From Moritella marina ATCC 15381 (GTDB lineage Bacteria; Pseudomonadota; Gammaproteobacteria; Enterobacterales; Moritellaceae), in NCBI RefSeq assembly GCF_008931805.1, contig NZ_CP044399.1, positions 2,170,001 to 2,234,000 of the forward strand: a DNA stretch of 64,000 bases. The letters run 5' to 3'. Shown here piece by piece: positions 36,863-45,815 of this stretch. The notes under the pieces are model-generated. The model was not told where the DNA came from and searched no databases. It worked only from the letters and a program-made list of their open reading frames with translations. How positions within the stretch are numbered: the first letter of the stretch is position 1; the number at the start of each line of letters is the position of its first letter. Position numbers and translations under genes: made by a program.

Positions 36863-39183
36863 TGGCTGTAATCAATCGTTATATTGTTAATCAGCAAAAC
36901 TACATCACAAAGAAGATGCAGCAGCCACTAATAGGCTTCACTAATCCACAAGGTGAACAAGCACAATGGGATGATATTGCCGTCAATTTCACTAATGCAG
37001 GTGGTATCACTCAGAACATCTATTTTAACAATTTGAATAAGGTCAGTCCGAAATTCAATAGTACTTTTACCGAGGATGATCGTCTTTCACAAGAGTCTCA
37101 TCAATTGCTTTTTAGCTACACGCTCGACGTGTTAAAAGAGAATGTTTCGACTAACAATAAAAAAGGTAAACAAGCAATCGCGCGAAGGTTTTTGGCTCAC
37201 CTTAATCAAAATATAGCATTCATGTCTACGGTCGAAATTCAACGTGTCATTGAGGAAATGAACAACACGCAGTTTTTAACTACATTTTTCGAGTGGCTTA
37301 ATAAGCACAAAATGATCCCGTCATTGTGTAATCCTAATATTCCGCAGACGTCCAAGGGTAGCACCCGCACCAAGTCAGGAGATGACGCAATCAAAGCGGA
37401 AAAAAGTAAACTGCCTGATGAGAAGAGTTTGTTGGCACTTTGTGCTATTTTTCATGACGTTATCCCTGCATATAAAAATGACGATAGTTCTGATACCACT
37501 AACTGGGACTCGTTAACACACCCAACTTTGAAGCAACGGGGTGTATTTACCTGCACGATGTCAGCGCTAGCAATGGCTTCACCCAACCGAGTAGCAGCAG
37601 AGCAAGTCCTCTTGAGCAAGCAACGTTTAAAATCAATAACGGAAGTTGTTAATGGGAAAGATGAAACCGTTTATTTCCTTAACTGGCGAGGTTCCAAAGG
37701 TTACTTAGATAACCAAAAGCATTTTAATCGAGAAATGGCAGAAAGCTTAGACAGAGCATTGCACCTTATGGGGTTAGTCACCGAACCGGCAAGGGTATTG
37801 GCAAGGTTCTACAAAGAACCTAAGCTACCTCTGAAGAGCGTGCTGGGTGAGTTTTCCCCCAGCGAAGACAACCTATCTCGACTCAATTCATCAATGAGTA
37901 AACCGACCTCATTAATAAACCTTGGTTTATTATTGGGTTTTTTCGATGGTACGAATAAAACAGTCAGAGTTACACAAGATACAGAGGGAGCGATTGCACT
38001 CCAAACTTCTAGAAGAAGAAAACTAAAATACGTCAAATCGATAGCAGACCTATCACCTTTTGATAAGTTGGTGCTTATTGCAGGTTGCCCACTAACTGAG
38101 CAATTAATTGGTTCAAGATATCAAGGAAATATGAGTTCATTACTTAACGATGACAATTCCCTTACTGTTGCTGATTTTCAAAATTATTATGTGTCACTTA
38201 ACAAAGATAGACTGAAGGGACTTAATCAAGGACAAGCGAAGAAAGTAAATTATGCTGACGCTCTATTTACATTCACTGAAAGGCAAATGAATAACCAAGT
38301 TTGCGGGTCATCTTTTTCATTGGTTGCTATAAGTTCCCTAGAAAATCATTTTGCGAACCACCTAAAGAAATTTGGAACGAAGAAAACTATTTTCGAGCAA
38401 CATGGTTTTTCATCTGAGTTTGGTATTAACCCTCACCAATTCCGGCATTGGCAAAATGATTACTTGGCGAAACAAAGACTACCTCATTTATTAATTTCAT
38501 TGCTGTCAGGGAGGAAAAGTCCAGAGCAGACTTTGCAATACATCCATACTACAGATGCTCAGAAAGCCTCTGTCATTGCCGATATTATGTTTGACTCTGA
38601 AAGTGATGACGATGTGCAAGATAATATTAAAAATCGTCTACAGAAGAAGGAGCAATACGATATTGCCATTGAAAACCTATCCCCAACTTTTGTTACGGAG
38701 GTCGGTTTTTGCGCTCAAAATTTGACGCTATCTCCTTGTACCTACATGAATGATTTTGAATCTCAATGCACCTTATGTTCTTCGTCATGCCACGTTGCCC
38801 ATGATGAGGATGCCATTTGCCAGTTGAGGGATGATTTAAATGTTCAAACAAAACGATTAGAAATGGTCCAAGGAGCGCTTGACTTTACCTCTAGCAAGGG
38901 AAAACAAGAATGGTATGTAACGCATTATAAAAACACATGTATGTTAAAAAAACTAATTGACGTGATGTCTGATGAAAAGACTAAGGAAGGTTCTATCATT
39001 CGAATCCTATCACGTTCTAATATAATGCGAGTGACGAACCTAGAGACACAAATTGTAGAGCAACGCACACTTTCCCTCCCGAATACCGAAGAAGCACTGA
39101 AAGCCGCAATAGAGGCAAAGACACGACCATCCGAGGAGTTTAATGCAAAAGATAACTTTCTTGGCTTTCTTAGTTCAATTTAA
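36862..39183 (+). CDS. large tyrosine recombinase, IntB-like
   Basis: The 773-residue protein has a recombinase domain in its second half. GINPHQFRHWQNDYL near residue 524 matches the H-x-x-R-H-x box, and QTLQYIHT near 559 holds the probable nucleophile tyrosine. A C-terminal Cys-rich region (FCAQNLTLSPC...CTLCSSSC, near 615-650) recalls the zinc-like clusters of TnpB-type large recombinases. GGAGG lies just before the ATG, which overlaps the previous stop. It is the third of three recombinase-fold genes and is translationally coupled to them. Confidence 0.78.
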   Translation: MAVINRYIVNQQNYITKKMQQPLIGFTNPQGEQAQWDDIAVNFTNAGGITQNIYFNNLNKVSPKFNSTFTEDDRLSQESHQLLFSYTLDVLKENVSTNNKKGKQAIARRFLAHLNQNIAFMSTVEIQRVIEEMNNTQFLTTFFEWLNKHKMIPSLCNPNIPQTSKGSTRTKSGDDAIKAEKSKLPDEKSLLALCAIFHDVIPAYKNDDSSDTTNWDSLTHPTLKQRGVFTCTMSALAMASPNRVAAEQVLLSKQRLKSITEVVNGKDETVYFLNWRGSKGYLDNQKHFNREMAESLDRALHLMGLVTEPARVLARFYKEPKLPLKSVLGEFSPSEDNLSRLNSSMSKPTSLINLGLLLGFFDGTNKTVRVTQDTEGAIALQTSRRRKLKYVKSIADLSPFDKLVLIAGCPLTEQLIGSRYQGNMSSLLNDDNSLTVADFQNYYVSLNKDRLKGLNQGQAKKVNYADALFTFTERQMNNQVCGSSFSLVAISSLENHFANHLKKFGTKKTIFEQHGFSSEFGINPHQFRHWQNDYLAKQRLPHLLISLLSGRKSPEQTLQYIHTTDAQKASVIADIMFDSESDDDVQDNIKNRLQKKEQYDIAIENLSPTFVTEVGFCAQNLTLSPCTYMNDFESQCTLCSSSCHVAHDEDAICQLRDDLNVQTKRLEMVQGALDFTSSKGKQEWYVTHYKNTCMLKKLIDVMSDEKTKEGSIIRILSRSNIMRVTNLETQIVEQRTLSLPNTEEALKAAIEAKTRPSEEFNAKDNFLGFLSSI

Positions 39184-39195
39184 AGGATTTAATTT

Positions 39196-39621
39196 ATGGC
39201 TCTAAAGTTATTAGGAACTAACAAGCAAATCTCAATACAAACTCTCATTCGTAGTTGGGAAGGTAGACTAACGTGGGATTTGTTAGTTACCAAGATTAAT
39301 GTAGAGCTTGGCATATCAATAACAAGACAAACACTTGATCAATATTCAAATATAAAGAATGAGTTTAAGGAGAAGAAAAGACTCTTAAGAGGAAAACCTG
39401 TTGTTCAGTCCAACATAAAGCTCCTTTCCTATTTGCAAAGCGACATTGATATGGCACAGAAAATTATTCAGTTAGAAAATAAGTTAGCGGTAATTGAAGA
39501 CGAGGTAGGCTATTTACAAGCGTTTATTAATAAAATCAGCAATATCGCTCAGAGTAATCCCATCGCGATGGATATTTTCCAAAAAACCTTAAGTGACATT
39601 CAGGCCAACACCAAAAGGTAA
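39196..39621 (+). CDS. small coiled-coil recombination accessory protein (Srap/TnpC-like)
   Basis: The 141-residue basic protein has an N-terminal helix-turn-helix-like part (TWDLLVTKINVELGISITRQ) and a C-terminal coiled coil (AQKIIQLENKLAVIEDEVGY). Its place 12 bases after the large recombinase, with AAGGA ahead of the ATG, fits the small accessory gene that closes SE cores (srap) or Tn554 (tnpC). The function is inferred from position and shape only. Confidence 0.62.
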   Translation: MALKLLGTNKQISIQTLIRSWEGRLTWDLLVTKINVELGISITRQTLDQYSNIKNEFKEKKRLLRGKPVVQSNIKLLSYLQSDIDMAQKIIQLENKLAVIEDEVGYLQAFINKISNIAQSNPIAMDIFQKTLSDIQANTKR

Positions 39622-39698
39622 GGATGTACATAATGGTAGATATGAGTAAAAGGAAGTGGACAGCAAAACCTTGAAGTCTTTGAAGTATGGAACTTATA

Positions 39699-39737
39699 TA
39701 CTCTTTAGGGCGTTACTAGGTAACGCCCTAAAGAGTA
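39699..39737. terminator. perfect 18-base inverted repeat between convergent genes
   Basis: Left arm TACTCTTTAGGGCGTTAC (39699-39716), 3-base loop, right arm 39720-39737. It lies between the recombinase quartet and a convergent minus-strand gene. A very stable hairpin in both strands fits a bidirectional terminator, but no T-tract follows, so a protein-binding or recombination-site role remains possible. Confidence 0.5.
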
Positions 39738-39806
39738 ATTGAAGAAGCAATTCGTATGCTTACATCTTGTTTTATTGCCTCTCGATTACACCCTGCATCC
39801 CTATAT

Positions 39807-40997
39807 CTAAGAGAGTATCAGATTAGCTTGCTTGAGGATTTTTAACGGTGTTTTTCCTTTTCCCGCAAACGCATAGGTAAAGGCCTCATTAATATTCCCG
39901 GCACTTTTAGCTGGAGTACGATTACCATCTTCATCTTTGTTGTATCTCGCAACACGGCGCACTGCAATTCTATTACCGACAATATCGATAGCATGGTGCA
40001 GATTCCAACCTTTAAAAATACAGCTTAATCGACAAATTACAGCATAAGAGCTGGCTTCCCCAACCAAAGTTTGTAAGTAGTTGCGAACTTGGTATTCAAT
40101 GTCTTCTTCACTTTGAATTCCAATCCCAGATATCACCCGTGATAAGTACGCCTCTGGCGTGATAGCTAGTTCACCATCATAGTTCGCAGTTTCAGCGTTA
40201 ATAAGATAATGTGCAAAGGCATAAATATGAGGCGCAGCTTGGATCTCATGCTTATGCTTTTTAGCTAACTTGGAGATAAAGTCTACGGACAATGCAAGTT
40301 CCTCCCGCTCTTCTACATAATGCAAAATCTCAGCTTGTTGGAATGAAGTCCCTTGTGTGCCACGAAATGCATAACGGTTTTTTGTTTGATCGAAAGCTTT
40401 TGCTAGCATTGCAACTCTAGACAAGATATTTGCATCGACCTGTACACCTGCCATTTCCAACACTTGGGCCCGAGATCTAATTTTACCAACATCGATATGA
40501 GCGAAAGAAAGGTCATCGGTTACACCATAAATTATAACGGTAATGAATCCTTTAGATGAGTTCGCTGCCGCTTCTATCCGAGTGTGACCATTGAGTACTT
40601 CGCCATCAGAACTAAATACAATTGGTTCGCCTGTTAGACACCATTTACTATCATCCATCGCCAGTGTATAGCGTTTCACTTCTGCTTTACTTACTCGCCT
40701 ATTTTTATGCTCAGGATTGATTGCTCCTCGACTTGAGTACTGCAATATGTCCCTTGCTAAAGTTGGTGAAATATACACAACCTCATGCTTAATAGATGTT
40801 TGAATTATTTTCAAATTTGGATAATAATCCGATCTTTTCTTAAATATTTCATTCATTTGAGCTCGTGATAAGCGCTCTAGAGATGCATCAATTAGCTCCC
40901 TAGAACTTCCGAGGTAAGATTTATGCTTGGGTTGATACTTTTTTATTAACCCACTTACAAGCTTATCCTCAAATGAATCTTTATTCTTATCATTCAT
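39807..40997 (-). CDS. ParB/Srx-fold (ParB nuclease-like) domain protein
   Basis: The 396-residue protein contains EVLNGHTRIEAA near residue 137, which matches the ParB/sulfiredoxin-fold signature (G-x-x-x-x-G-x-[HT]-R-x-x-A). AQVLEMAGVQ follows in the usual order. The C-terminal half is helical and unrecognised. The start at 40997 was chosen because GGAGG lies 7 bases upstream; a longer frame to 41060 would run through a palindrome. The gene is divergent from a DGQHR/DndB-like gene, with a 25-base palindrome between them. ParB-fold proteins in islands include partition proteins, nucleases and CTPases, so no specific activity is claimed. Confidence 0.65.
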   Translation of the reverse strand: MNDKNKDSFEDKLVSGLIKKYQPKHKSYLGSSRELIDASLERLSRAQMNEIFKKRSDYYPNLKIIQTSIKHEVVYISPTLARDILQYSSRGAINPEHKNRRVSKAEVKRYTLAMDDSKWCLTGEPIVFSSDGEVLNGHTRIEAAANSSKGFITVIIYGVTDDLSFAHIDVGKIRSRAQVLEMAGVQVDANILSRVAMLAKAFDQTKNRYAFRGTQGTSFQQAEILHYVEEREELALSVDFISKLAKKHKHEIQAAPHIYAFAHYLINAETANYDGELAITPEAYLSRVISGIGIQSEEDIEYQVRNYLQTLVGEASSYAVICRLSCIFKGWNLHHAIDIVGNRIAVRRVARYNKDEDGNRTPAKSAGNINEAFTYAFAGKGKTPLKILKQANLILS

Positions 40998-41035
40998 GCT
41001 AAACCTCCAATAACCGTTAAAATAGCGGCGCATTA

Positions 41036-41060
41036 TTGATCGGGGCGACGCCCCGATCAA
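41036..41060. promoter_or_regulatory. perfect GC-rich palindrome in a divergent promoter region
   Basis: TTGATCGGGGCG (41036-41047), one central base, CGCCCCGATCAA (41049-41060). It stands out in an AT-rich region and lies between two divergently transcribed genes, where terminators are not expected. An operator or ParB-type binding site is therefore plausible. Confidence 0.5.
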
Positions 41061-41110
41061 GAAGAAATGTGAAATATATTTATAATTGTCATTAAATTTA
41101 ATTGTTAATA

Positions 41111-42307
41111 ATGGAAAAACAGTTGCTTAGTTCCGATGTTCAAGTTTTAGGATTATCTGCAGATCACAGTTATGGCATAGGGACATCTTTACTGTGTTTT
41201 ATTCCAGCAACTGAAATAAAAAATTACTTTTCTGCATTCGAAGAGCTTCCTGAAGAGATAGACGCAGTCTTTTCGGAGTTACTTAATTCAACAAACCAAA
41301 AACGAATAAAGAAGTTAGAACAAGAGATTGCTGATTTTTCTTATTCCGATCAACTAGCTCCACCTTTATCTATCACCATTGCGGTTGGTCATGCTGATTT
41401 ACCTGCAAGTGAACGAAAGGGGCCGCTTTATTCGCTGAACTATTGCCGTAAGAATGCCTTTCTTGTCGATGGTATTTTGACGTATTGTGCCATCATGAAT
41501 CTGCTCGGTTATAAATTACAGTATCCTCATTTTGTTACTAATCAGGAACTAACAAAAGCTGACAATATAACTATGAAAAACATTATAAATCAGCCACTTA
41601 TTGTAACGGTCGTTTTCAATGACGATGGTAATTTAGACCAAAAAGATATCTTAAATTTGTGTAAGACTTTTAATCAGAGAAGTCTTCAATTTCACTCTGT
41701 CAGCTTAAGTAGAATTGCGAGTGAGTCATTAGTTAAAGATTTCATTCATCAACTAGCAGAAGAGTTGAAACTAGATAAAATTGGTGGCATGTCAACAAAA
41801 GCTACCCGAGTAACCAAGAGTGATCCGTTTATTACAACTGAATCGACAATGCTGCACATGGTCGTTGCAGCCGTCGCTGGCAACAAGCTTAGGATGTCGA
41901 CCAAAGTCATGGGCGAACTTTCGGACGGGAGCCTGATTGATCAGACGCGTTTAGATAGTATCAAACCAGCTATCATCACATTTTTTTCAGCTTGGCTGTC
42001 ATCTTGCCAACATCAATTGAAATACAATCGCGACGGATTTCATTACTCAACACAAATATGGCAAGCATTAGGATTGGTTATTAATCATTTGATTAGCAAT
42101 CAATGTAGTCTTGAAGAACTAGAAAGAGTTGGTCATTTGTTAGGGCAGCTCAATTATTCTCGTGATGCAGAACACTGGCAACATTGTCCCGCAATGAAGC
42201 TAGATATACGAGGTTATCAATACAAAAATGCTACCAGTGGAGGGAGAACATTTAGAGAGGGGCTTGCTCGGTACTTTATTGAATTAGTTAGTAAAATGAG
42301 TTTTTAG
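41111..42307 (+). CDS. DGQHR/DndB-like domain protein
   Basis: The 398-residue protein has GPLYSLNYCRKNAFLVDGIL then TYCAIMNLLG near residue 119. This resembles the DGQHR motif region of DndB-family proteins (D-G-x-H-R-x-x-A), but the Q-H-R residues are replaced by I-L-T. PLIVTVVFNDDG and TFNQRSLQFHSV follow, as in that family. DndB-like proteins regulate DNA phosphorothioation; no dndACDE genes are in the window. The ATG at 41111 was used; a TTG three codons earlier is in frame. It is divergently paired with the ParB-fold gene. The assignment is distant. Confidence 0.45.
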   Translation: MEKQLLSSDVQVLGLSADHSYGIGTSLLCFIPATEIKNYFSAFEELPEEIDAVFSELLNSTNQKRIKKLEQEIADFSYSDQLAPPLSITIAVGHADLPASERKGPLYSLNYCRKNAFLVDGILTYCAIMNLLGYKLQYPHFVTNQELTKADNITMKNIINQPLIVTVVFNDDGNLDQKDILNLCKTFNQRSLQFHSVSLSRIASESLVKDFIHQLAEELKLDKIGGMSTKATRVTKSDPFITTESTMLHMVVAAVAGNKLRMSTKVMGELSDGSLIDQTRLDSIKPAIITFFSAWLSSCQHQLKYNRDGFHYSTQIWQALGLVINHLISNQCSLEELERVGHLLGQLNYSRDAEHWQHCPAMKLDIRGYQYKNATSGGRTFREGLARYFIELVSKMSF

Positions 42308-42842
42308 ACAGCAGTACTGTAATGACTTTTTTGATAATTAAGCCCTATTATAAATTTGTATATTGATCTCTAGATCTTAGTTGTTGAGGTGATATGATTT
42401 ACCTAGGTTAAATAACACGTAATAAACACCAACACCCTAATAACAGTACCAATAATTATCATTTAAATTACAGTGCCTTACTTGTTGTTAAACCTAGCTA
42501 TTTGTGTTTTTCGGAACCAAATTTAAAGAATAGACACAAAAAATTATTTCTGGACAGTTTTTATGAAAAAGATCGAGTCAAGTTAACACGAAATTGCCCC
42601 AAACTGGGTTATAGCGGTTACTCACTCACCATATATCCACTAAATTTAATGGCTCTTACACGTCGATACAGGGCCGATTAGTATATTTCATCGGTTATAT
42701 CCATACGCTTTAGAATACTTTTAGCAACAGCTACCTCATCCCTAACCCCAGTGGCTAAGCAATGTTTGACCACGCCTTGGGCTGTAGGTCACTATTGCGA
42801 TCTAGTCATGTAAAATACAAACTCAAATTTGAGCTACTACAA
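42308..42842. other. gene-free spacer with module-boundary repeat (copy A)
   Basis: No intact gene is present. Around 42590-42660 there is a copy of the dispersed repeat (core GCCCC at 42596-42600, then GGGTTATAGCGG and ACTCACTCACCATATATCCA). On the minus strand 42670-42790 a short frame (GVVKHCLATGVRDEVAVAKS) ends in a stop and looks like a gene remnant of unknown family. Confidence 0.4.
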
Positions 42843-43334
42843 TTAGTGCCAATAGCCAATACTAAGTTCCTGTTCTGCCATTGGATATAAGCATGTTAAT
42901 GCGATCCACCTGACATATTCATCCCATCCTAAGCATTGAAGCCACATTTTATTTCCTTCTGGGGGAATAAAATTTGATAGTTTAGTTCGTCGGGTTGGCA
43001 TCGGTAAAATGGCGTCAATTTGTTCATCACTAAAATCTATAGCTAATAAAAAATTCCTATGCTTTTCACTTCTTTTACTGTTATAAAAATTGTTTGAAAT
43101 TAATTCATGTGCCCTATATATGTGAGCTTTACGTTCATCACAAGCATCTTGGATTAGTGATAAAACATCAAAGGAATGTTTTAACGAATACTCTGCTATT
43201 TTCTCTGCGATAAGTTCATCTAGAACATGAACAATGTCTAATTCTTGTAACTTAATTATTGGAGAGTTATCCTCATAAATACGAATTACATTATCGTAGC
43301 TGAAACCATTGGTATAATCGTTAATATTTTTCAT
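42843..43334 (-). CDS. hypothetical protein
   Basis: The 163-residue protein has no recognised family. It is helical and acidic in the first half (LDELIAEKIAEYSLKHSFDV), with a Trp-rich C-terminus (KMWLQCLGWDEYVRWIALT). AAGGA before the second in-frame ATG supports a start at 43334 rather than 43340. It stands alone between two repeat-bearing spacers on the minus strand, as the defence-type modules do. No membrane segment or catalytic motif is evident. Confidence 0.55.
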   Translation of the reverse strand: MKNINDYTNGFSYDNVIRIYEDNSPIIKLQELDIVHVLDELIAEKIAEYSLKHSFDVLSLIQDACDERKAHIYRAHELISNNFYNSKRSEKHRNFLLAIDFSDEQIDAILPMPTRRTKLSNFIPPEGNKMWLQCLGWDEYVRWIALTCLYPMAEQELSIGYWH

Positions 43335-44041
43335 GGTCATTCCTTTGTTGTATCAAAAATCAAGTAAATTAGTTAGATGAGCTTATAAGTTTATCCATTT
43401 TTAATGTAGACCCATATTAAACAAAGCGCTTAAACTCAAATGATTTTAATATCGATAAAATCGACCAGCAAGATGAGCATTAATAGAAAGTTAACCACTA
43501 GGAGGCTCGATATTGAGCTCTCTTAACCAACATATCTTGCCTTGGAGGCACTGTCTGCTTGTATAATGGCAACCTTGGTCTGAATGGTACATGACACTTT
43601 TGGGTCTTCTTTGGGATTCAAATGCTATTACTCCAGCGCTAACTCGAAATCGCCCCACAGTAAGTTAGTGCAACTACTCATGCATATTTTATCCATGACA
43701 GTTTTCCATACATTTGCTCATGTAGGAATGGGGGTAATTTGTCATATCATAACTGCTCACACGAACCTTATTATGAGCCAGCTTTGGTTAGATTAGATAT
43801 TATGAAAGGCGCTCTCCCTCCGATCGTGACTTGTATTCCATATTACAAAAGTATTAGAAATGACTTGAAAATGATATTCACTAAGACAATACAAAATGAT
43901 CCATCCCAAATTACGGGTTAAAATTGGTTTTAAAGGGGTGAAATAAGCGTTAGATAGGACTTTTTTCCTGAGTAGTAAATGACACTGCTAATTAGCATCT
44001 TGTGTTCAATAGGCCGTACAGTGACGATTTCCCCCTAGATC
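43335..44041. other. gene-free spacer with module-boundary repeat (copy B)
   Basis: Over about 700 bases no gene is supported. Short frames near 43584-43921 lie across repeat sequence and are judged spurious. The repeat copy has its core at 43652-43656 (GCCCCACAGTAAGTTAGTGC), followed by ACTACTCATGCATATTTTAT and, about 70 bases on, ATTTGTCATATCATAACTGC, which matches copy C near 49568. Confidence 0.4.
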
Positions 44042-44063
44042 AAAAAAACCTCTTATTAGGAGG
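44042..44063 (-). terminator. terminator of the TIR-like gene
   Basis: On the minus strand CCTC-CTAATAA-GAGG is followed by seven T's, 29 bases after the stop codon of the minus-strand gene at 44092. A related sequence (GCCTCTATTAGGACGCC, near 49637) follows the AbiH gene at 49740. Confidence 0.55.
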
Positions 44064-44091
44064 CCTAATTTACTATAACACTTCAATTTAT

Positions 44092-45171
44092 CTACACTTC
44101 GTCCTCAGTCGTTAGAACTAAGGCTTTTGCAAGCATTGATTTACCTAATGTTTTTGCTCTAGATGCCATTGAAATCGTTTGATCAATATTATTTATGAAA
44201 ATCTGTAGTTCTCGTTGCACGTTTTTAGAAGCACGATTAAAACTTTTCTCTAAACTTGGAGAGCCCTTCATAGTAGTTAAAAACAGAATAAAACCATCCC
44301 GACCATTTTGAGCACCATTTTCGAGGGATTCAAAACCAATCAGGAAACTTTCGATTCCCTCTACAGATTCATCATCATATTTTTGATTGGAAGTTAAAAT
44401 TATTTCTATACTTGTCTCCAGTTTTTTATTCAGTTCTCTATATTCATCATTATTGGGTTTTAAAAGAACTGCGTAATCATCTACATGTTTAGCTAACCCT
44501 TGAATGATATTCCGCCTTTGCTTAGTATTTAAATCTTTTGTTGTAAGCATTTGAGTCGCACTATTTATCTCGGGGGTTAACTCATTGGCCATTTTATTAC
44601 CAACTAACTCAACTATTGTTGTTAAACGGGCAAAGTTATCTTCCACTTCCACTAAATGATCTAAAAAGCCTAAATCCGATGAGTTATCGTTATTATTTTT
44701 TGCTATCGGGTAAATAGATTCACTGGCATTTTGAATGTTACCGAAGTCTTTAACAGGGTTACCAAAAGGTAAGTTTCCATTAGAGGCTTCTTGAGCTAAT
44801 TGATACAATTCCGCTTTCGCTTCATTCATCCGAGTAAAGTGGGTGGAATATCCAATGACTCGATAAGATTTTAAGTCAAATGGTAACTCATCAATTTCTT
44901 GAGTTATAAGCACTACCTTTTTTTGAAGTGCATGAGCTATGCCTAGTTCATAATAAACATTGGCGTTTGAATCAGTTAAATCCGCAATTATAAGATCACT
45001 TTCTATAATCCCTTTTACAATATCTTCTAATATATTACTTTGGCTTTTAATATCATCAGCTCTTTTCACCTGATATCCAGCTTCGGTTAATGCACCTTTG
45101 ATCAAGAATTCATACACATCATTCAATGACTCAGAAAAAGGCATTAATACGAAAGATTTCTTACTTACCAT
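44092..45171 (-). CDS. TIR-like / nucleoside-deoxyribosyltransferase-fold protein
   Basis: The 359-residue protein has an N-terminal Rossmann-like domain (about 1-130) of the TIR-like/Nuc_deoxyrib_tr type: SFVLMPFSESLNDVYEFLI, SDLIIADLTDSNANVYYELG then IAHALQKKVVLIT. In bacterial immunity such domains bind or cleave nucleotides such as NAD+. The roughly 230-residue C-terminal part is helical and unrecognised and may be the sensor or oligomerisation part. It is a single gene on the minus strand with its own terminator, between repeat copies B and F. The enzymatic role is inferred. Confidence 0.6.
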   Translation of the reverse strand: MVSKKSFVLMPFSESLNDVYEFLIKGALTEAGYQVKRADDIKSQSNILEDIVKGIIESDLIIADLTDSNANVYYELGIAHALQKKVVLITQEIDELPFDLKSYRVIGYSTHFTRMNEAKAELYQLAQEASNGNLPFGNPVKDFGNIQNASESIYPIAKNNNDNSSDLGFLDHLVEVEDNFARLTTIVELVGNKMANELTPEINSATQMLTTKDLNTKQRRNIIQGLAKHVDDYAVLLKPNNDEYRELNKKLETSIEIILTSNQKYDDESVEGIESFLIGFESLENGAQNGRDGFILFLTTMKGSPSLEKSFNRASKNVQRELQIFINNIDQTISMASRAKTLGKSMLAKALVLTTEDEV

Positions 45172-45815
45172 TTTTTAACCTCAAGTATAAATTTGATTGA
45201 TTATACCGCTGAAAGGCAAATGCATTTTATGGTAGCCTTGATTCAGCAGTTCTATCCATAGAGTATTGTGTAGTTCTGTTTTCAATTTTCAATAATTAAC
45301 AGTAGGCCACTGATTATATTATCATTTATATTAATAAAAAACTCCCACCAACTACGCATAACGCATATTATGGTTAACCGGAGTGAGAGTTTCAGCTTAA
45401 AGCCTTCACTTGTCCTGCAAAACCTAATGGGTATTACTATCGAATGGTGCAATAACCCTAACACAGATATGTTCATCAATGGCTTAGGATTATCGCTCTA
45501 AACCAATTTTGCCTTAGAGTCGTAACCCATACTCGATATTCTTACCTTAATTTGTCATATATTTTGTTACATATAATCCTGCTGATTAATCACTACTACT
45601 GTGATTACATTCAGGCATAATTTGGATTTACAAAAATAGCAAAAATATATTATTTAACATGCCATAACATCTAGTTTATCAATCACTGGGAATTACTAAT
45701 GTATTTATTTGTAATTTATAGTAAATTTGATATTGTTGATAATTATTAAATTGAAATGGAATTCGCCTTATACAGGATTCTGCATAGTAAACTGTTATAA
45801 GCAAATAGAGGCTTC
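45172..45815 (+). other. cassette-array leader 1 (attI-like repeat region, copy F)
   Basis: No gene is present. From about 45471 to 45805 the sequence parallels 54,700-55,150. Shared blocks include ATAATTTGGATTTACAAA, AAAATATATTATTT, TTGATAATTATTAAATTGAA and TTCGCCTTATACA, ending at AAACTGTTATAAGC (45790-45803). The terminal GTTA box sits 23 bases before the start of the first cassette gene, where an integron attI/attC junction would be expected. No integrase gene is attached. Confidence 0.5.

Noticed and set aside
33922-39183. Tyrosine recombinases as integron integrases
   Set aside because: Sizes (434-773 residues), overlapping trio layout and C-terminal Cys clusters do not fit IntI (about 320-340 residues), and the genes are 6 kb from the nearest cassette.
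43584-43921. Two short plus-strand frames (70 and 60 residues)
   Set aside because: They overlap each other and the dispersed boundary repeat, lack ribosome-binding sites and show no protein-like pattern.
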